In this document: positions 1 through 8,963 of the stretch, piece after piece
How the letters are laid out: the number at the start of each line of letters is the position of its first letter
How positions within the stretch are numbered: the first letter of the stretch is position 1
Assembly (NCBI RefSeq): GCF_023921225.1
Contig: NZ_CP071527.1
Coordinates: 754,001 to 818,000, forward strand
DNA from: Legionella lytica
GTDB lineage: Bacteria > Pseudomonadota > Gammaproteobacteria > Legionellales > Legionellaceae
Length of the DNA stretch: 64,000 nt
Reading direction: 5' to 3'
Notes under the pieces: generated by a model
Told to the model about the DNA's origin: nothing
What the model saw: the letters and a program-made list of their open reading frames with translations, nothing else
Databases searched by the model: none
Translations under genes and position numbers: made by a program

Positions 1-1
1 C

Positions 2-2071
2 AATAATTTAGCCTATATAATGTATACCTCCGGCTCAACCGGTCATCCCAAAGGTGTGGAAATAGAGCACCATTCATTAACCAACCTATGTGTATATTGC
101 AAAAGTCAATTTAATTTAAACATTGACGAAACGGATAGAGTAAGTGTCTATGCCAAGTTTGGTTATGATGGTTTTGCATCAGAGGTGTTTCCTTATCTCA
201 TTTATGGAGCATCATTACATATAGTACCTGCGGATATTCGCTATGATCCAGAAAGGCTAAATAATTGGATGCACCAACAACAGATTACAACAGCATCCTT
301 ACCAACTAAAATAGCCGAGGAGTTTTTTAATAAACCCAATGAAACATTGCGTGTTATACATACGTCTGGCGAACTTCTAAAAAAGGTTTACAGTAATAAG
401 TATAAAATAATTAATAATTATGGCCCTACAGAGGGGACTATTTTAACAACGAGCTACTTGATAGAAAAATCAGAAAATTTACTTATTGGAAAGCCAATAA
501 GTAATGTTAAAGTTTATATATTGAATAATAATCTATACCCTAATCCAATCGGAGTTGTTGGAGAGTTATATATTGGTGGTGTTGGTCTTGCAAGAGGGTA
601 TTTAAATAGTCCTGAATTAACAAAAGAAAAATTTATACCTAATCCTTTTGTAACTGCTGAAGATTTAAATGAGAATCGAAATCTGAAGCTATACAAAACA
701 GGTGATTTAGCTCGGTATTTTTCAGATGGTAATATTGAAATCATAGGCCGGATTGATGAACAAGTAAAAATTAGGGGATATCGCATTGAGTTACCCGAAA
801 TTGAACAAGCTTTATCAACTTATGATGGTATATTTCAAAGCGTTGTCTTAGCAAAGGAAAGAACACTTCCTCAAGGAAATATCAAGTGTTTAGTTGCTTA
901 TTATGTAAGTAAACAGTTTATCAACGAAGACATTTTGAGAGACCATTTGTCTAAATATTTGCCTGATTACATGATTCCCATTTCATTTATATTTATGGCT
1001 AATTTACCTCTAACAAGAAATGGAAAGTTGGATAAAAAACGTCTTCCTTCACCTGACTTCTCTATCAAAAATATCCCGTTTATTGCTCCTGAAACTGATT
1101 TGGAAAGAAAAATGTGCTTTATTTGGCAAACGGTTCTTGGGATTAATCAGGTAGGAGTTACTGATGATTTTTTTAGATTGGGAGGAGATTCAATTTCAGG
1201 AATGCAACTAACCGCAAGAATGAACCAATCATTAAAAATGAATATATCTGTTTCTGATATTTTTAGTCAAAAAACAATTTTAAATATTGTGAACAGTTGC
1301 GTTGGAGATAGAAATAAAAATCCATTGATCAAGAAACTTAATACTAAAAACCATTTTTTGCCAATTATATATTTTGTACACCCAGCATCATCTGGTTGCG
1401 AGGTATATCAATCTTTAGCCGACTTGCTAGATTGTCAATTTCAATCTATTGGGGTGGATAATTATAATATGAATAATAAGGAAAAAATTGATAATTTAGC
1501 AGAGATTTCTAACTACTATATTCAGGAAGTCAATCAACTATTTCCTTTCTCACAAGAGATTTTTTTATGCGGTTGGTCTTTGGGGGGGCAAATTGCGTTA
1601 GAAATGGCGTACAAACTTGAACAGAAAGGATTTAACAAGATCAATGTTTTTTTACTGGATACGGTTTTGTATTATGATGAAAGCTTGCGAGATATAATCG
1701 ATACATTTGATGATAATTCATATGAGGAATTTAAAAACTACTTGCTTAGACAGAATTTGGATGAGCAGGATGTTGAGAGGATGTGTGATGCATATAATGC
1801 AGAAGTATCGATAAGTTATAATGAAATTTCTGGGAGGTTGAGCAATACTAACATTACGTTGTTTAAGGCCCTGGAAATTAATAATACATTTAGCGATGCT
1901 CATCACCTGAGATTGGAAAAATACAAGTGTCTAATTGAAGATAATAATATACAAAAAGTTTCAGCCCAAAAAATAAAAGTCGTAACACTAGATTGTCATC
2001 ATGGCAATATAATGAAGAAAGCAAATGAAATTAAAAAAATCATACTGGAGTCTGTTGAAGACCTGCGGTGA
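2..2071 (+). CDS. Nonribosomal peptide synthetase, terminal module (5' end outside window)
   Basis: The reading frame is open from the first bases of the window, so this is the C-terminal part of a larger protein; the ATG at 20 lies inside the A3 core (YTSGSTGHPKG) and is not a start. Order of domains: adenylation domain (A3 near 23-55, A5 NNYGPTEGT near 413-440, A7 YKTGDLARY near 692-718, A8 GRIDEQVKIRGYR, A10 NGKLDKKRLP), carrier domain (LGGDSISGMQL, phosphopantetheine Ser near 1190), then a type I thioesterase (GWSLGG near 1570-1588, late His in DCHHGN). The adenylation domain selects and activates one amino acid, the carrier holds it as a thioester, and the thioesterase releases the product. 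The TE makes this the last module. The condensation domain and any earlier modules lie upstream. Product unknown. The gene is AT-rich compared with the housekeeping genes. Confidence 0.93.
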   Translation, partial: NNLAYIMYTSGSTGHPKGVEIEHHSLTNLCVYCKSQFNLNIDETDRVSVYAKFGYDGFASEVFPYLIYGASLHIVPADIRYDPERLNNWMHQQQITTASLPTKIAEEFFNKPNETLRVIHTSGELLKKVYSNKYKIINNYGPTEGTILTTSYLIEKSENLLIGKPISNVKVYILNNNLYPNPIGVVGELYIGGVGLARGYLNSPELTKEKFIPNPFVTAEDLNENRNLKLYKTGDLARYFSDGNIEIIGRIDEQVKIRGYRIELPEIEQALSTYDGIFQSVVLAKERTLPQGNIKCLVAYYVSKQFINEDILRDHLSKYLPDYMIPISFIFMANLPLTRNGKLDKKRLPSPDFSIKNIPFIAPETDLERKMCFIWQTVLGINQVGVTDDFFRLGGDSISGMQLTARMNQSLKMNISVSDIFSQKTILNIVNSCVGDRNKNPLIKKLNTKNHFLPIIYFVHPASSGCEVYQSLADLLDCQFQSIGVDNYNMNNKEKIDNLAEISNYYIQEVNQLFPFSQEIFLCGWSLGGQIALEMAYKLEQKGFNKINVFLLDTVLYYDESLRDIIDTFDDNSYEEFKNYLLRQNLDEQDVERMCDAYNAEVSISYNEISGRLSNTNITLFKALEINNTFSDAHHLRLEKYKCLIEDNNIQKVSAQKIKVVTLDCHHGNIMKKANEIKKIILESVEDLR

Positions 2072-2256
2072 GTAAAGGCGATTCCTCACTAAAAGAAAGA
2101 AATCAGTGAATAAATAAAGGGCTAAAAAATAAAATTAGAGCGTTAGCCCAGATATATAGCAGATAAAGAGCGAATATTGAAAGGTTATTGCTTTGAGTAA
2201 CCACTTAATACTATAACTTATGGTATCTATTAAGTTAACGTTAAATTATTTGTCTG

Positions 2257-3592
2257 GAGAGTGTTCATTTAACTGTGTCACCTCATTGCTTATCTAAGCC
2301 CCAAAGTTAGTCTGTCTTCAAAATAGATTTGTAGTTGGGACACGATAAGCGCCCAATTGTGCATGGGCTGATTCCATTTTTCCAGTACTTTCTGAGCAGC
2401 ACAGTAAATGAGTTTGATAAGGGCGTTTTCGCTGGTGAATACGCCTTTATTTTTAGTGTATTTGCGAATTTGTCGATGAAAACCTTCGACAATATTGGTC
2501 GTATAAATGATACGTCTGAGCTCTTCTGGATATTTAAAGTACTGTGATAGAGCTTCCCAGTGATTATTCCAAGACTTTATTACAGCAGGATATTTTTTTC
2601 CCCATTTCTCTTCCAGCTCAAGCAGATGATGCTCCGCTAAGTCTTTGCTTGACGCTTTATAAACAAGTTTTAAATCAGCCATAAAGGCCTTCTGGTCTTT
2701 GCTGACCACATACTTCAATGAGTTGCGAATTTGATGAACAACACAAAGCTGCACTTCAGTATGAGGAAATACTTCGGTTGGCATCAGGAAATCCCTTAAG
2801 CCCATCGATGCTGGCAATAAGAATATCTTCTACCCCGCGAGCCTTAAGGTCATTTAAGACACCAAGCCAGAAACGAGCGCCTTCTGCCTCAGATAAATAG
2901 AGTCCTAGAATATCCTTTTTACCTTCTGAGTTAACAGCGAGAACCGTGTAAAAGGCTCGACTGATGACCTTGCTGTCAACACGTACTTTAAAGTGCATGG
3001 CATCAAGAAATACGATGGGGTATACCGATTCTAAGGAGCGATTGCGCCATTCAGTAATCAGCGGTAAGAGCTTACGGTTATTAAACTGATTTTAGCGCTG
3101 GAGATTTCTAATCCATACATCTCCGATAAATGCTCGCTTATTGCCTCGTAGCTCATGCCTATCGCATAAAGTGCCAAGACTTTATTATCGAGTGACTCGT
3201 TGAGTACTGTTTGACGTTTTTTGACTATCTCAGGCTCAAAACTACCATCCCTATCTCGAGGCGTTTCCAAGTCAAAAACGCCAGTGGTCGATTTAATCGT
3301 TTTAGTCGTTTTACCGTTACGACGGTTGACGATACCTGTCTCAGAGCAGTCCGTCATATGAGAATCCATTTCTCCTTCTAAGGCAGACTCTAATAACTCT
3401 TTAATTAAGGGGTTAATGATTCCGTCTTTTCCTGTGAGCGATTGTCCTGATTTTAACTGCGCTAATGCTTCTGATTTGAACTCGTTGAAATCAAAATTCG
3501 ATAAATCGATTGTCTTCTTACTCATATGCACCTCTTTTAAGTGTTAAATTATAACAAGTTAAAAGAGATGACACAGTTATTTAAACACTACC
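2257..3592 (-). mobile_element. IS256-family insertion sequence, complete ends, inactive
   Basis: Terminal inverted repeats of about 24 bp lie at 2257-2280 and 3569-3592; the innermost 11 bp (taactgtgtca on the outward reading of both ends) are identical and the outer parts match partly. Identical 8-bp direct repeats TTTGTCTG flank the element at 2249-2256 and 3593-3600, the duplication size expected of IS256 elements. Length is about 1336 bp. The single transposase gene is frameshifted twice, so the copy cannot move by itself. Confidence 0.85.
2290..3525 (-). pseudogene. IS256-family transposase, two frameshifts
   Basis: Three minus-strand segments join into one IS256 (Mutator-like, DDE) transposase. 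Segment one, from the ATG at 3525 (preceded by AGAGG), reads MSKKTIDLSNFDFNEFK to SSAKIS. Segment two covers the catalytic region (MHFKVRVDSKVISRAFYTVL, IASIDGLKGFPDA). Segment three reads PHTEVQLCVVHQIRNS to the natural stop at 2290. A one-base loss near 3079 (expected ITDKLLP) separates the first two, and a second shift near 2785-2790, probably a two-base loss, separates the others. Repaired, the protein would be about 410 residues, the usual family length. Decay looks recent, because everything else is intact. Confidence 0.85.
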
Positions 3593-4372
3593 TTTGTCTG
3601 GAACAAATTGAGTAACTTAGCTATATTGTTAATAGTTATTATACCTTCCGATGACTTGTCCGCGACAACTTACTGCCTCAACATGAGCTTGTTAACACAA
3701 CACTATATATTTACATATAATACTCTGACGTTTTGGGTTAGGCTTAGTGTAGCTCTGAAGTTGTTCTCATCAATCGCCATGTTTTTTAACTTTGCTGCTA
3801 GTTTTTCTACCCAACTCATAAATTGATTGTGGTACAACATGTTTCATATCAAAAAAACTGTTTAAACCGCTCTTTACGTAAATCCCAAAAGTGTTTTATC
3901 TAAGCCCATCTTCGCATAGACAATTAAAATAACATTGATTAATTGATATTTTAAAGTACGATTTATCCGAGGATCTTTTAAGCCTTTAAAGTGTTGGTAG
4001 ATACTGGCTTATTTCATGGTTCCTGTTTTCAAAAAGCAGTAATAGGTCAATTAGTTAGAAATTTGTCAATAATATTTTATGGAGTTGAGATACGATTACC
4101 CTGAATAAATGGTTGCAGTAGTATAATCCTAGGATAATTTCAGTTATTCTGAGGAGAGACGCGCTGATTCTTTGTAGCCTGATCTACGGAAATTTGTGAC
4201 TTTGTACAATTCAGATAATCTGATAACTACATTGTTGAATGTAATGGGGGTTTAGAGCAAAGTTACCATGAATCAGGTAATTAGGAGTTTTTTTGGAGTA
4301 TCTAGCCCAGCAATAATTCTTTGCTTATGTTTATAAAACAAGGCGAATTAGGGCTTTATTGAGTAGAGATTT
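3593..4372. other. Non-coding stretch with IS debris upstream of an MFS gene
   Basis: This 780-base gap holds the ISAs1-like remnant (3707-4017). The remaining 350 bases before the transporter are AT-rich, with no reading frame I can support and no RNA I recognise. The start codon at 4373 lacks a strong Shine-Dalgarno sequence (only tagag about 9 bases upstream), so the true leader may have been altered by the insertions. Confidence 0.5.
3707..4017 (-). pseudogene. Decayed ISAs1-like transposase N-terminal fragment
   Basis: Reading the minus strand from an ATG at 4017 gives MK, a stop codon, then ASIYQHFKGLKDPRINRT followed by KYQLINVILIVYAKMGLDK. The LPDPR-like stretch and the hydrophobic helix after it resemble the N-terminus of ISAs1 (H-repeat associated) transposases. 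After further stops and frame changes comes a segment with FMSWVEKLAAKLKN and AIDENNFRATL, which resembles the following family region (W, then the first catalytic Asp in an AIDGK-like motif). The rest of the transposase is missing. It adjoins the IS256 copy. The assignment is by eye and tentative. Confidence 0.5.
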
Positions 4373-5668
4373 ATGAACAAAATGCATAATGCTAAAGTAG
4401 ATATCTATAATTGCAAGAGTTATTTAGGGAGGGCTTGGTTAGTTTGGGGGCTAGCAGCTGCTTTTTATTTTTCCGAATACATGGCGCGTGTTGCACCAGG
4501 CGTAATGCACCGTTATCTACAAATGGAGTTCAACATCAGCGAGGTTGGATTCGGTATTTTAACTGCTTCGTTCTATATTCCTTATATACTCATGCAGATT
4601 CCAGTGGGGCTGACCGTTGATCGCCTAAGTATACGAGGGTTGTTAACCGTGATGTCTCTGGTCACTGCTTTTGGTTGCTGTGTTTTTGGCCTAGCTGATG
4701 GGTTACTTATGGCTTCAGTTGGTCGAATGCTCATAGGCTTTAGTGCGGCATTTGCGTTTATCTGTTCCTTGCGATTGGCTACTTCTTGGTTCCCACCAAC
4801 CATGTTGGGATTATTAGCCGGCTTAACTCAATCTTTAGGGATGTTAGGAGCTGCGGCTGGAGAAGCTCCGGTATCCTTTTTAGTAAGTAATGTAGGCTGG
4901 CGTCATAGTATGCTTATTATCGCCTTTTTATTTATTGCCCTGACAGGTCTTCTTTATCAGTTTGTTCAAGATACTCCAGCGGGACATCGCAGTGATTCGC
5001 ATTCGATTAATCGGATTAGCATTTTGCAAAGCTTAAAAATCATTTTATTCTGCCGACAAACTTGGATTAACGCGCTATATGCAGGGTTTTTATTTGGGCC
5101 TACCGCAATAATTGGCGAGGCAATTGGACCTGCTTATTTACAGTTTGGTCATGGTTTGGGGGCTCATGCTGCTGCCTTTGCAACCGGTTTGATTTTCATT
5201 GGCTGGGGAATTAGCGGCCCAATTTCTGGGTGGCTGTCTGATAAAATGGGGCGTCGTAAACCCTTAATGATCATTTCTGCTTTATGCGGAATGGTACTGA
5301 CTTCTATCTATGTATTTAGCCCGTCTTTAAGTCAAAACTACGCTTATTTTATTTTCTTTCTTTTCGGTTTGACTAATACTGGGGTTGCTATTGCCTATGC
5401 AGTATCAACGGAAATTCATCATCGCAACGTGGTTGGTACTTCAATTGCCTTTACGAATATGATTTCAATTTTTGTTGGTGCATCCTTACAGCCTTTGGTT
5501 GGGCGTTTGGTCGACATGGTTTCTGGCGCGCGTGCGTACAATGTAGAATCTCTGCTATTGTCTGACTTCCAAGCCGGTTTAAAAATATTGCCAGTATGTT
5601 CTTTCATCGCACTTATCTTGGCGTTGCTGGTTAAAGAAACTTATTGCAAGCCTGTTGAGCACGCATAA
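4373..5668 (+). CDS. Major facilitator superfamily transporter (Pht-like)
   Basis: A 431-residue inner-membrane protein with about 12 hydrophobic helices. The first helix (AWLVWGLAAAFYFSEYMARVAPGVM) and a DRxxxR-type loop after helix 2 (VDRLSIRG) fit the MFS; the matching loop in the second half is SDKMGRRKP. The start of the protein (FYFSEYMARVAPGVM) resembles the Legionella Pht family of amino acid and nucleoside transporters, whose members carry an FYxYEFxxRVxPxVM-like first helix. I infer uptake of a small nutrient, but the substrate cannot be read from the sequence. It is the first intact gene after the NRPS and IS region, so export of the NRPS product is an alternative. It seems to be monocistronic. 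Confidence 0.85.
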   Translation: MNKMHNAKVDIYNCKSYLGRAWLVWGLAAAFYFSEYMARVAPGVMHRYLQMEFNISEVGFGILTASFYIPYILMQIPVGLTVDRLSIRGLLTVMSLVTAFGCCVFGLADGLLMASVGRMLIGFSAAFAFICSLRLATSWFPPTMLGLLAGLTQSLGMLGAAAGEAPVSFLVSNVGWRHSMLIIAFLFIALTGLLYQFVQDTPAGHRSDSHSINRISILQSLKIILFCRQTWINALYAGFLFGPTAIIGEAIGPAYLQFGHGLGAHAAAFATGLIFIGWGISGPISGWLSDKMGRRKPLMIISALCGMVLTSIYVFSPSLSQNYAYFIFFLFGLTNTGVAIAYAVSTEIHHRNVVGTSIAFTNMISIFVGASLQPLVGRLVDMVSGARAYNVESLLLSDFQAGLKILPVCSFIALILALLVKETYCKPVEHA

Positions 5669-5961
5669 TTTCTTTCACGTTGCGGCTGCTTCTTCGTCAC
5701 ATCTTCCTACGCACGGCTTGTCAGTGGCGTAGGAGTATAGAGTAGGTCTGTCTCGGTAGAGACATAATCAACAGTCAGTTATTTGCCTGGGTTCTTCCTA
5801 AACGGCAAAAAATCGGATTGCACAAGGTCGTTCATGAGGGCAAGTAATTCTGCCTATTGTTCAATTTTTTTCTTTGTTTTCAATCACTAGTTTGTCGCAC
5901 AATAAGACTATTTACTGTTATACTTTATGTTGCATTTCGAATTACTAACATGGAGAGCATA
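5669..5961. other. Intergenic region with a short palindrome
   Basis: The gap contains one clear inverted repeat, cctacgc at 5706-5712 with gcgtagg at 5727-5733, not followed by a T-run, so it is more likely one of the dispersed palindromes than a terminator. Another small hairpin (gtctc/gagac) lies near 5750-5763. No gene is supported here; the open frame from 5857 is an upstream extension of the next gene. Confidence 0.4.
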
Positions 5962-7434
5962 ATGAAAAAACTGACAGGATTAATAATTATCCTGGCCGCT
6001 TTGGTTCTAGGCGGATATTATGGTATGGGCATTCTTACTGAAAAAACAATCAGAAAGAATATTGAGGTAATTGACCAATCGAATGGATTGCGAGCAGAGA
6101 TTAAGCAATATAATCGCGGCCTATTTAGCTCAGAGGCTCAGATCCAATGGCAACTACATATTCCTGAACATGTGGCCGATGTAGATGGCGCTGCACAAAC
6201 TGTTCCGGCACAAGATTATTCCATGGAAATGCCTTTAACGATTCATCATGGTCCAGTTATTTTTGCTAATAACTCCGTACGATTTGGACTTGGATATGCT
6301 GAAGCTGTTTTCCCATTCCCTAAACAATATGTTGATCAATTCAATGCGAACTTCACTGCTGATTCAACTAAGCCACAATTAGACTTAAGTATTTTTGTGA
6401 ATTATTTTAATCAAAGCACCTTGGATTTTAATGTTCCTACATTTAATTTGACCTCTAAAGACGGTGGCCGTTTTAACTGGTTAGGATTGAATGCGACCAC
6501 AACAATGTCTCCTGGAATGAAAAAAGTTGGTGGTACGGTGGTTGTTGATGGGGTTCATCTTGCTAAAGGTGATGCACAAGTTGATTTGGGCAAAGTCTCT
6601 AGTGATTATGATTTACATGAAACAGATACTGGCTTGTATTTAGGTGATGCAAACTTCACTTTGCCTGAGTTTAATATCCAGGTTAAAGGACAAAAAATAT
6701 TCGAAGTTTCAGAATTACTCTTTAAATCAAAGAGCGATATTGAACAGCATTTATTTAACACAAGCTTTACTATGACCATTAAGTCAGTTTTGGCAAATGC
6801 ACAAAATTATGGTCCAGGTGAAATCAATATATCGGTAAGAAATCTTGATGCGGATGTATTAGCGAAAATTAACCAGCAAGCCAATACAATGCAAAATGGT
6901 ACTGAAGAACAGCGCCAACAAGCAATGATTGCTTTACTTCCTGAACTACCTAAGTTATTCAACAAAGGGGCAGAGTTAGAAATTTCTAAGCTCAATTTCA
7001 AATTACCTGAAGGCATAATTGATGGTACTTTGCTTATTTCTCTACCTAAAGATGAAAATGCTAATCCATTCCAATTGATGCAAAAAATTCGTGGGAATGC
7101 CAAATTGAGTGTTCCAGCTGCTACCGTAAGAGAATTAATGAAGCAGACAGTAGCCCAACAAATGGCGAAACAACCTAATGCTCAACCATCAATTGCGAAA
7201 CAGTTGGGTGCTCAGCCGGCGGCTCAACAACCAGGACAAGCTGCTGCGGTACAACAGCCTGCACAAGCGGCACAGCCATCGGTAGAGCAGCAAGTTGATC
7301 AGCAATTAAATGCGCTGAAACAGGCGGGTTTAATCGTCGAAAAAGGCACTGATTATTTCATTGAGGTAAGCTTAGATCAGGGTAAATTTACTGTGAATGG
7401 TAAGCCATTTAATGACTCGATGTTGAAGTTTTAA
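5962..7434 (+). CDS. YdgA family protein (DUF945)
   Basis: A 490-residue protein with an N-terminal membrane anchor (MKKLTGLIIILAALVLGGYYGMG) followed by a large periplasmic domain of the YdgA/DUF945 type, common in gammaproteobacteria and of poorly known function. I place the start at 5962 because GGAGAG lies 4-9 bases upstream; the frame is open back to 5857. Near the C-terminus (residues about 400-440) is a low-complexity Gln/Ala/Pro tract (QPAAQQPGQAAAVQQPAQAA), then a closing region ending LDQGKFTVNGKPFNDSM, which matches the family end. A strong bidirectional terminator follows directly, so the gene is a single transcription unit. Confidence 0.8.
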   Translation: MKKLTGLIIILAALVLGGYYGMGILTEKTIRKNIEVIDQSNGLRAEIKQYNRGLFSSEAQIQWQLHIPEHVADVDGAAQTVPAQDYSMEMPLTIHHGPVIFANNSVRFGLGYAEAVFPFPKQYVDQFNANFTADSTKPQLDLSIFVNYFNQSTLDFNVPTFNLTSKDGGRFNWLGLNATTTMSPGMKKVGGTVVVDGVHLAKGDAQVDLGKVSSDYDLHETDTGLYLGDANFTLPEFNIQVKGQKIFEVSELLFKSKSDIEQHLFNTSFTMTIKSVLANAQNYGPGEINISVRNLDADVLAKINQQANTMQNGTEEQRQQAMIALLPELPKLFNKGAELEISKLNFKLPEGIIDGTLLISLPKDENANPFQLMQKIRGNAKLSVPAATVRELMKQTVAQQMAKQPNAQPSIAKQLGAQPAAQQPGQAAAVQQPAQAAQPSVEQQVDQQLNALKQAGLIVEKGTDYFIEVSLDQGKFTVNGKPFNDSMLKF

Positions 7435-7452
7435 TTCGAATCTGCTTTGTTT

Positions 7453-7490
7453 AAAAAAGGGGAAATTGTATTTGCAATTTCCCCTTTTTT
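7453..7490 (+). terminator. Rho-independent terminator after the YdgA gene
   Basis: A perfect 16-bp stem (7453-7468 with 7475-7490) and a 6-base loop; the arm aaaaaagggg pairs with cccctttttt, giving a T-run on both strands. It closes the DUF945 gene. Confidence 0.92.
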
Positions 7491-7572
7491 ATTTTTCAGC
7501 AACTTTGGGATATTACGGGCTCCAGTATTGGTTATTCTATATTGATTTAACGTAGTTTTTTCAATTCGACCC

Positions 7573-7601
7573 TTGTCTGACACGGTTTGATTCGGTAATA
7601 T
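7573..7601 (+). promoter_or_regulatory. Candidate sigma-70 promoter of fis
   Basis: TTGTCT at 7573-7578 and TAATAT at 7596-7601 are separated by 17 bases, 29 bases before the fis start. It follows the previous terminator and is the only good match in the gap. Inferred from sequence alone. Confidence 0.45.
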
Positions 7602-7630
7602 ACTGTTTTTAAAAGGAGGAGCTAATAATA

Positions 7631-7912
7631 ATGACAACAATCAGTAATGAAGTAGTGGATAACACCGCTTCACTGGCCGAGAGCGTAACACATTCAGTAC
7701 AAAAATATTTTTCAGAGCTTAAGGGAACTGATCCTGTTGACTTATACCAGTTTGTACTTGAAGAAATTGAGACACCTTTATTTCGAGCAGTAATGGAACA
7801 CTGTAAGTACAATCAGTCACGAGCTGCAATTATGCTGGGAATTAGTCGTGGAACATTGAGAACTAAGTTACGACGTTATTTTGATGACAAATATGTTGGT
7901 ACGCGTGATTAA
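7631..7912 (+). CDS. fis: Fis family nucleoid-associated DNA-binding protein
   Basis: A 93-residue protein with the full Fis layout: a variable N-terminal arm, a dimerisation helix region (YQFVLEEIETPLFRAVMEHC) and a C-terminal helix-turn-helix (NQSRAAIMLGISRGTLRTKLRRY). Fis bends DNA and adjusts transcription with growth state. Legionella pneumophila carries several Fis paralogues that influence effector gene expression; which paralogue this is cannot be decided here. The start at 7631 has a strong Shine-Dalgarno AAGGAGG about 10 bases upstream. It stands alone between two terminators, not behind dusB as in Escherichia coli. Confidence 0.92.
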   Translation: MTTISNEVVDNTASLAESVTHSVQKYFSELKGTDPVDLYQFVLEEIETPLFRAVMEHCKYNQSRAAIMLGISRGTLRTKLRRYFDDKYVGTRD

Positions 7913-7924
7913 TTACGCTGGATC

Positions 7925-7960
7925 AAATAAAAAAGGGAGCTAAGGCTCCTTTTTTTATTT
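7925..7960 (+). terminator. Rho-independent terminator after fis
   Basis: Arms of 16 bases (7925-7940 and 7945-7960) pair with one mismatch around a TAAG loop; the 3' arm ends in gctccttttttt. Confidence 0.9.
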
Positions 7961-8077
7961 GAGCCATATTTTGGTATCAATTGACCATCAAGTCTGGTAA
8001 AAGCGTTTGCGCTATTCTGAGGCTGAGCTTGACTATCCAGCCTACATTTAATGACATCCTTCGCTTAGTTGAAGTGC

Positions 8078-8656
8078 TTAATTTGCTCCTGGCCCTTTCG
8101 TAACAATCAATGGATTGCTATCAGTATGCTCCGAGGAGCCAAAAGGCCCAATATTTTTCCCAGTGATTCGGTACTTAATATAATCAATAAGATGTAGGAT
8201 AATATTGAGTAAGTTTTTAGTGTTATGCTTTTCAAATTGCATCCACGTTCTTTTCCTACCTTCAGCATCCTCGGTTACACCGAAAAGAACCTCTTTTGAG
8301 ATTGGATAGGAAAGAGAATATTGCTGGGCTACAGAATGATGAGAGGAGATTCGTTTACTGATGCTGGAGTTAAAATTCTTAACTAGCTCATCATAAAATT
8401 TACCACCATCTTCCATATTCAGATGTCCACCATTTAACATTTCTTGCAGTATATCCTGAGTACGAACGGGGTTCGCTTCATGATCTGAATTCAGGTGTAA
8501 TGCAGAAATTAACCTAAGTAAAAAGTTAACTTCTTCACAGCTAGTCTCAATATGATGCTGTTCCTTTCGTAATCCTGCCTGTATGTGTTCGAGCATGTCC
8601 GTATATGTATTTTCCACTTTATCGAAAAATCTAAATAGGTTGGTATATTTAGACAT
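8078..8656 (-). CDS. Hypothetical protein, 192 residues
   Basis: I do not recognise this protein. The start at 8656 (MSKYTNLFRFFDKVENTY) is preceded by agagag; the frame is open further back to 8698. It has no signal peptide and no clear membrane segment, and looks mostly helical and charged, with a Glu/His-rich stretch (AGLRKEQHHIETSCEEV) and a hydrophobic helix near residues 155-170 (LLNIILHLIDYIKY). It stands alone, convergent with fis. Standalone AT-rich genes of this kind in Legionella are often genus-restricted and some are Dot/Icm substrates, but nothing in the sequence proves that here. Confidence 0.6.
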   Translation of the reverse strand: MSKYTNLFRFFDKVENTYTDMLEHIQAGLRKEQHHIETSCEEVNFLLRLISALHLNSDHEANPVRTQDILQEMLNGGHLNMEDGGKFYDELVKNFNSSISKRISSHHSVAQQYSLSYPISKEVLFGVTEDAEGRKRTWMQFEKHNTKNLLNIILHLIDYIKYRITGKNIGPFGSSEHTDSNPLIVTKGPGAN

Positions 8657-8927
8657 AGTGCTCTCTTTTTTTATTAACTGCGCTAATTGTAGCAGCAATA
8701 AATTAAGAGACTATTAATATGTGTCTAAGTAAATAAAATACGGAGGTTTTTTAGGGTTGTTTACAAGCAACGAAGGACACTTACTAAAGGAATGTTCTGA
8801 GCGTAGGTCGGAACTATGACCTGACTTTTTCTCGGGTTCTCCAGCCTTTTGCAACGGAGCTCTTAAAAGGATTGGAGAGGTAATGCTGATTTAATCTATT
8901 CGATTTTGGCGGTAAACGATGAAAAGC

Positions 8928-8946
8928 GTCGGGCCATGGGCCCGAC
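8928..8946. repeat. Palindromic repeat, GGTCGGGCC type
   Basis: gtcgggcc, ATG, ggcccgac: an 8-bp perfect stem followed by ctacg. The same core recurs at 16833-16860 and, as ggttggg, at 59793-59822. It sits just downstream of prs on that gene's strand and may also end its transcript, although no long T-run follows. Confidence 0.65.
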
Positions 8947-8963
8947 CTACGATACGAAAGGGA

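Noticed and set aside
2119..2149. Terminator after the NRPS gene
   Set aside because: gggctaa/ttagccc can pair but the loop is 17 bases and no T-run follows.
3608..3826. A 72-residue plus-strand frame in the IS debris
   Set aside because: It runs opposite to the ISAs1-like remnant, has no ribosome site and no recognisable protein features.
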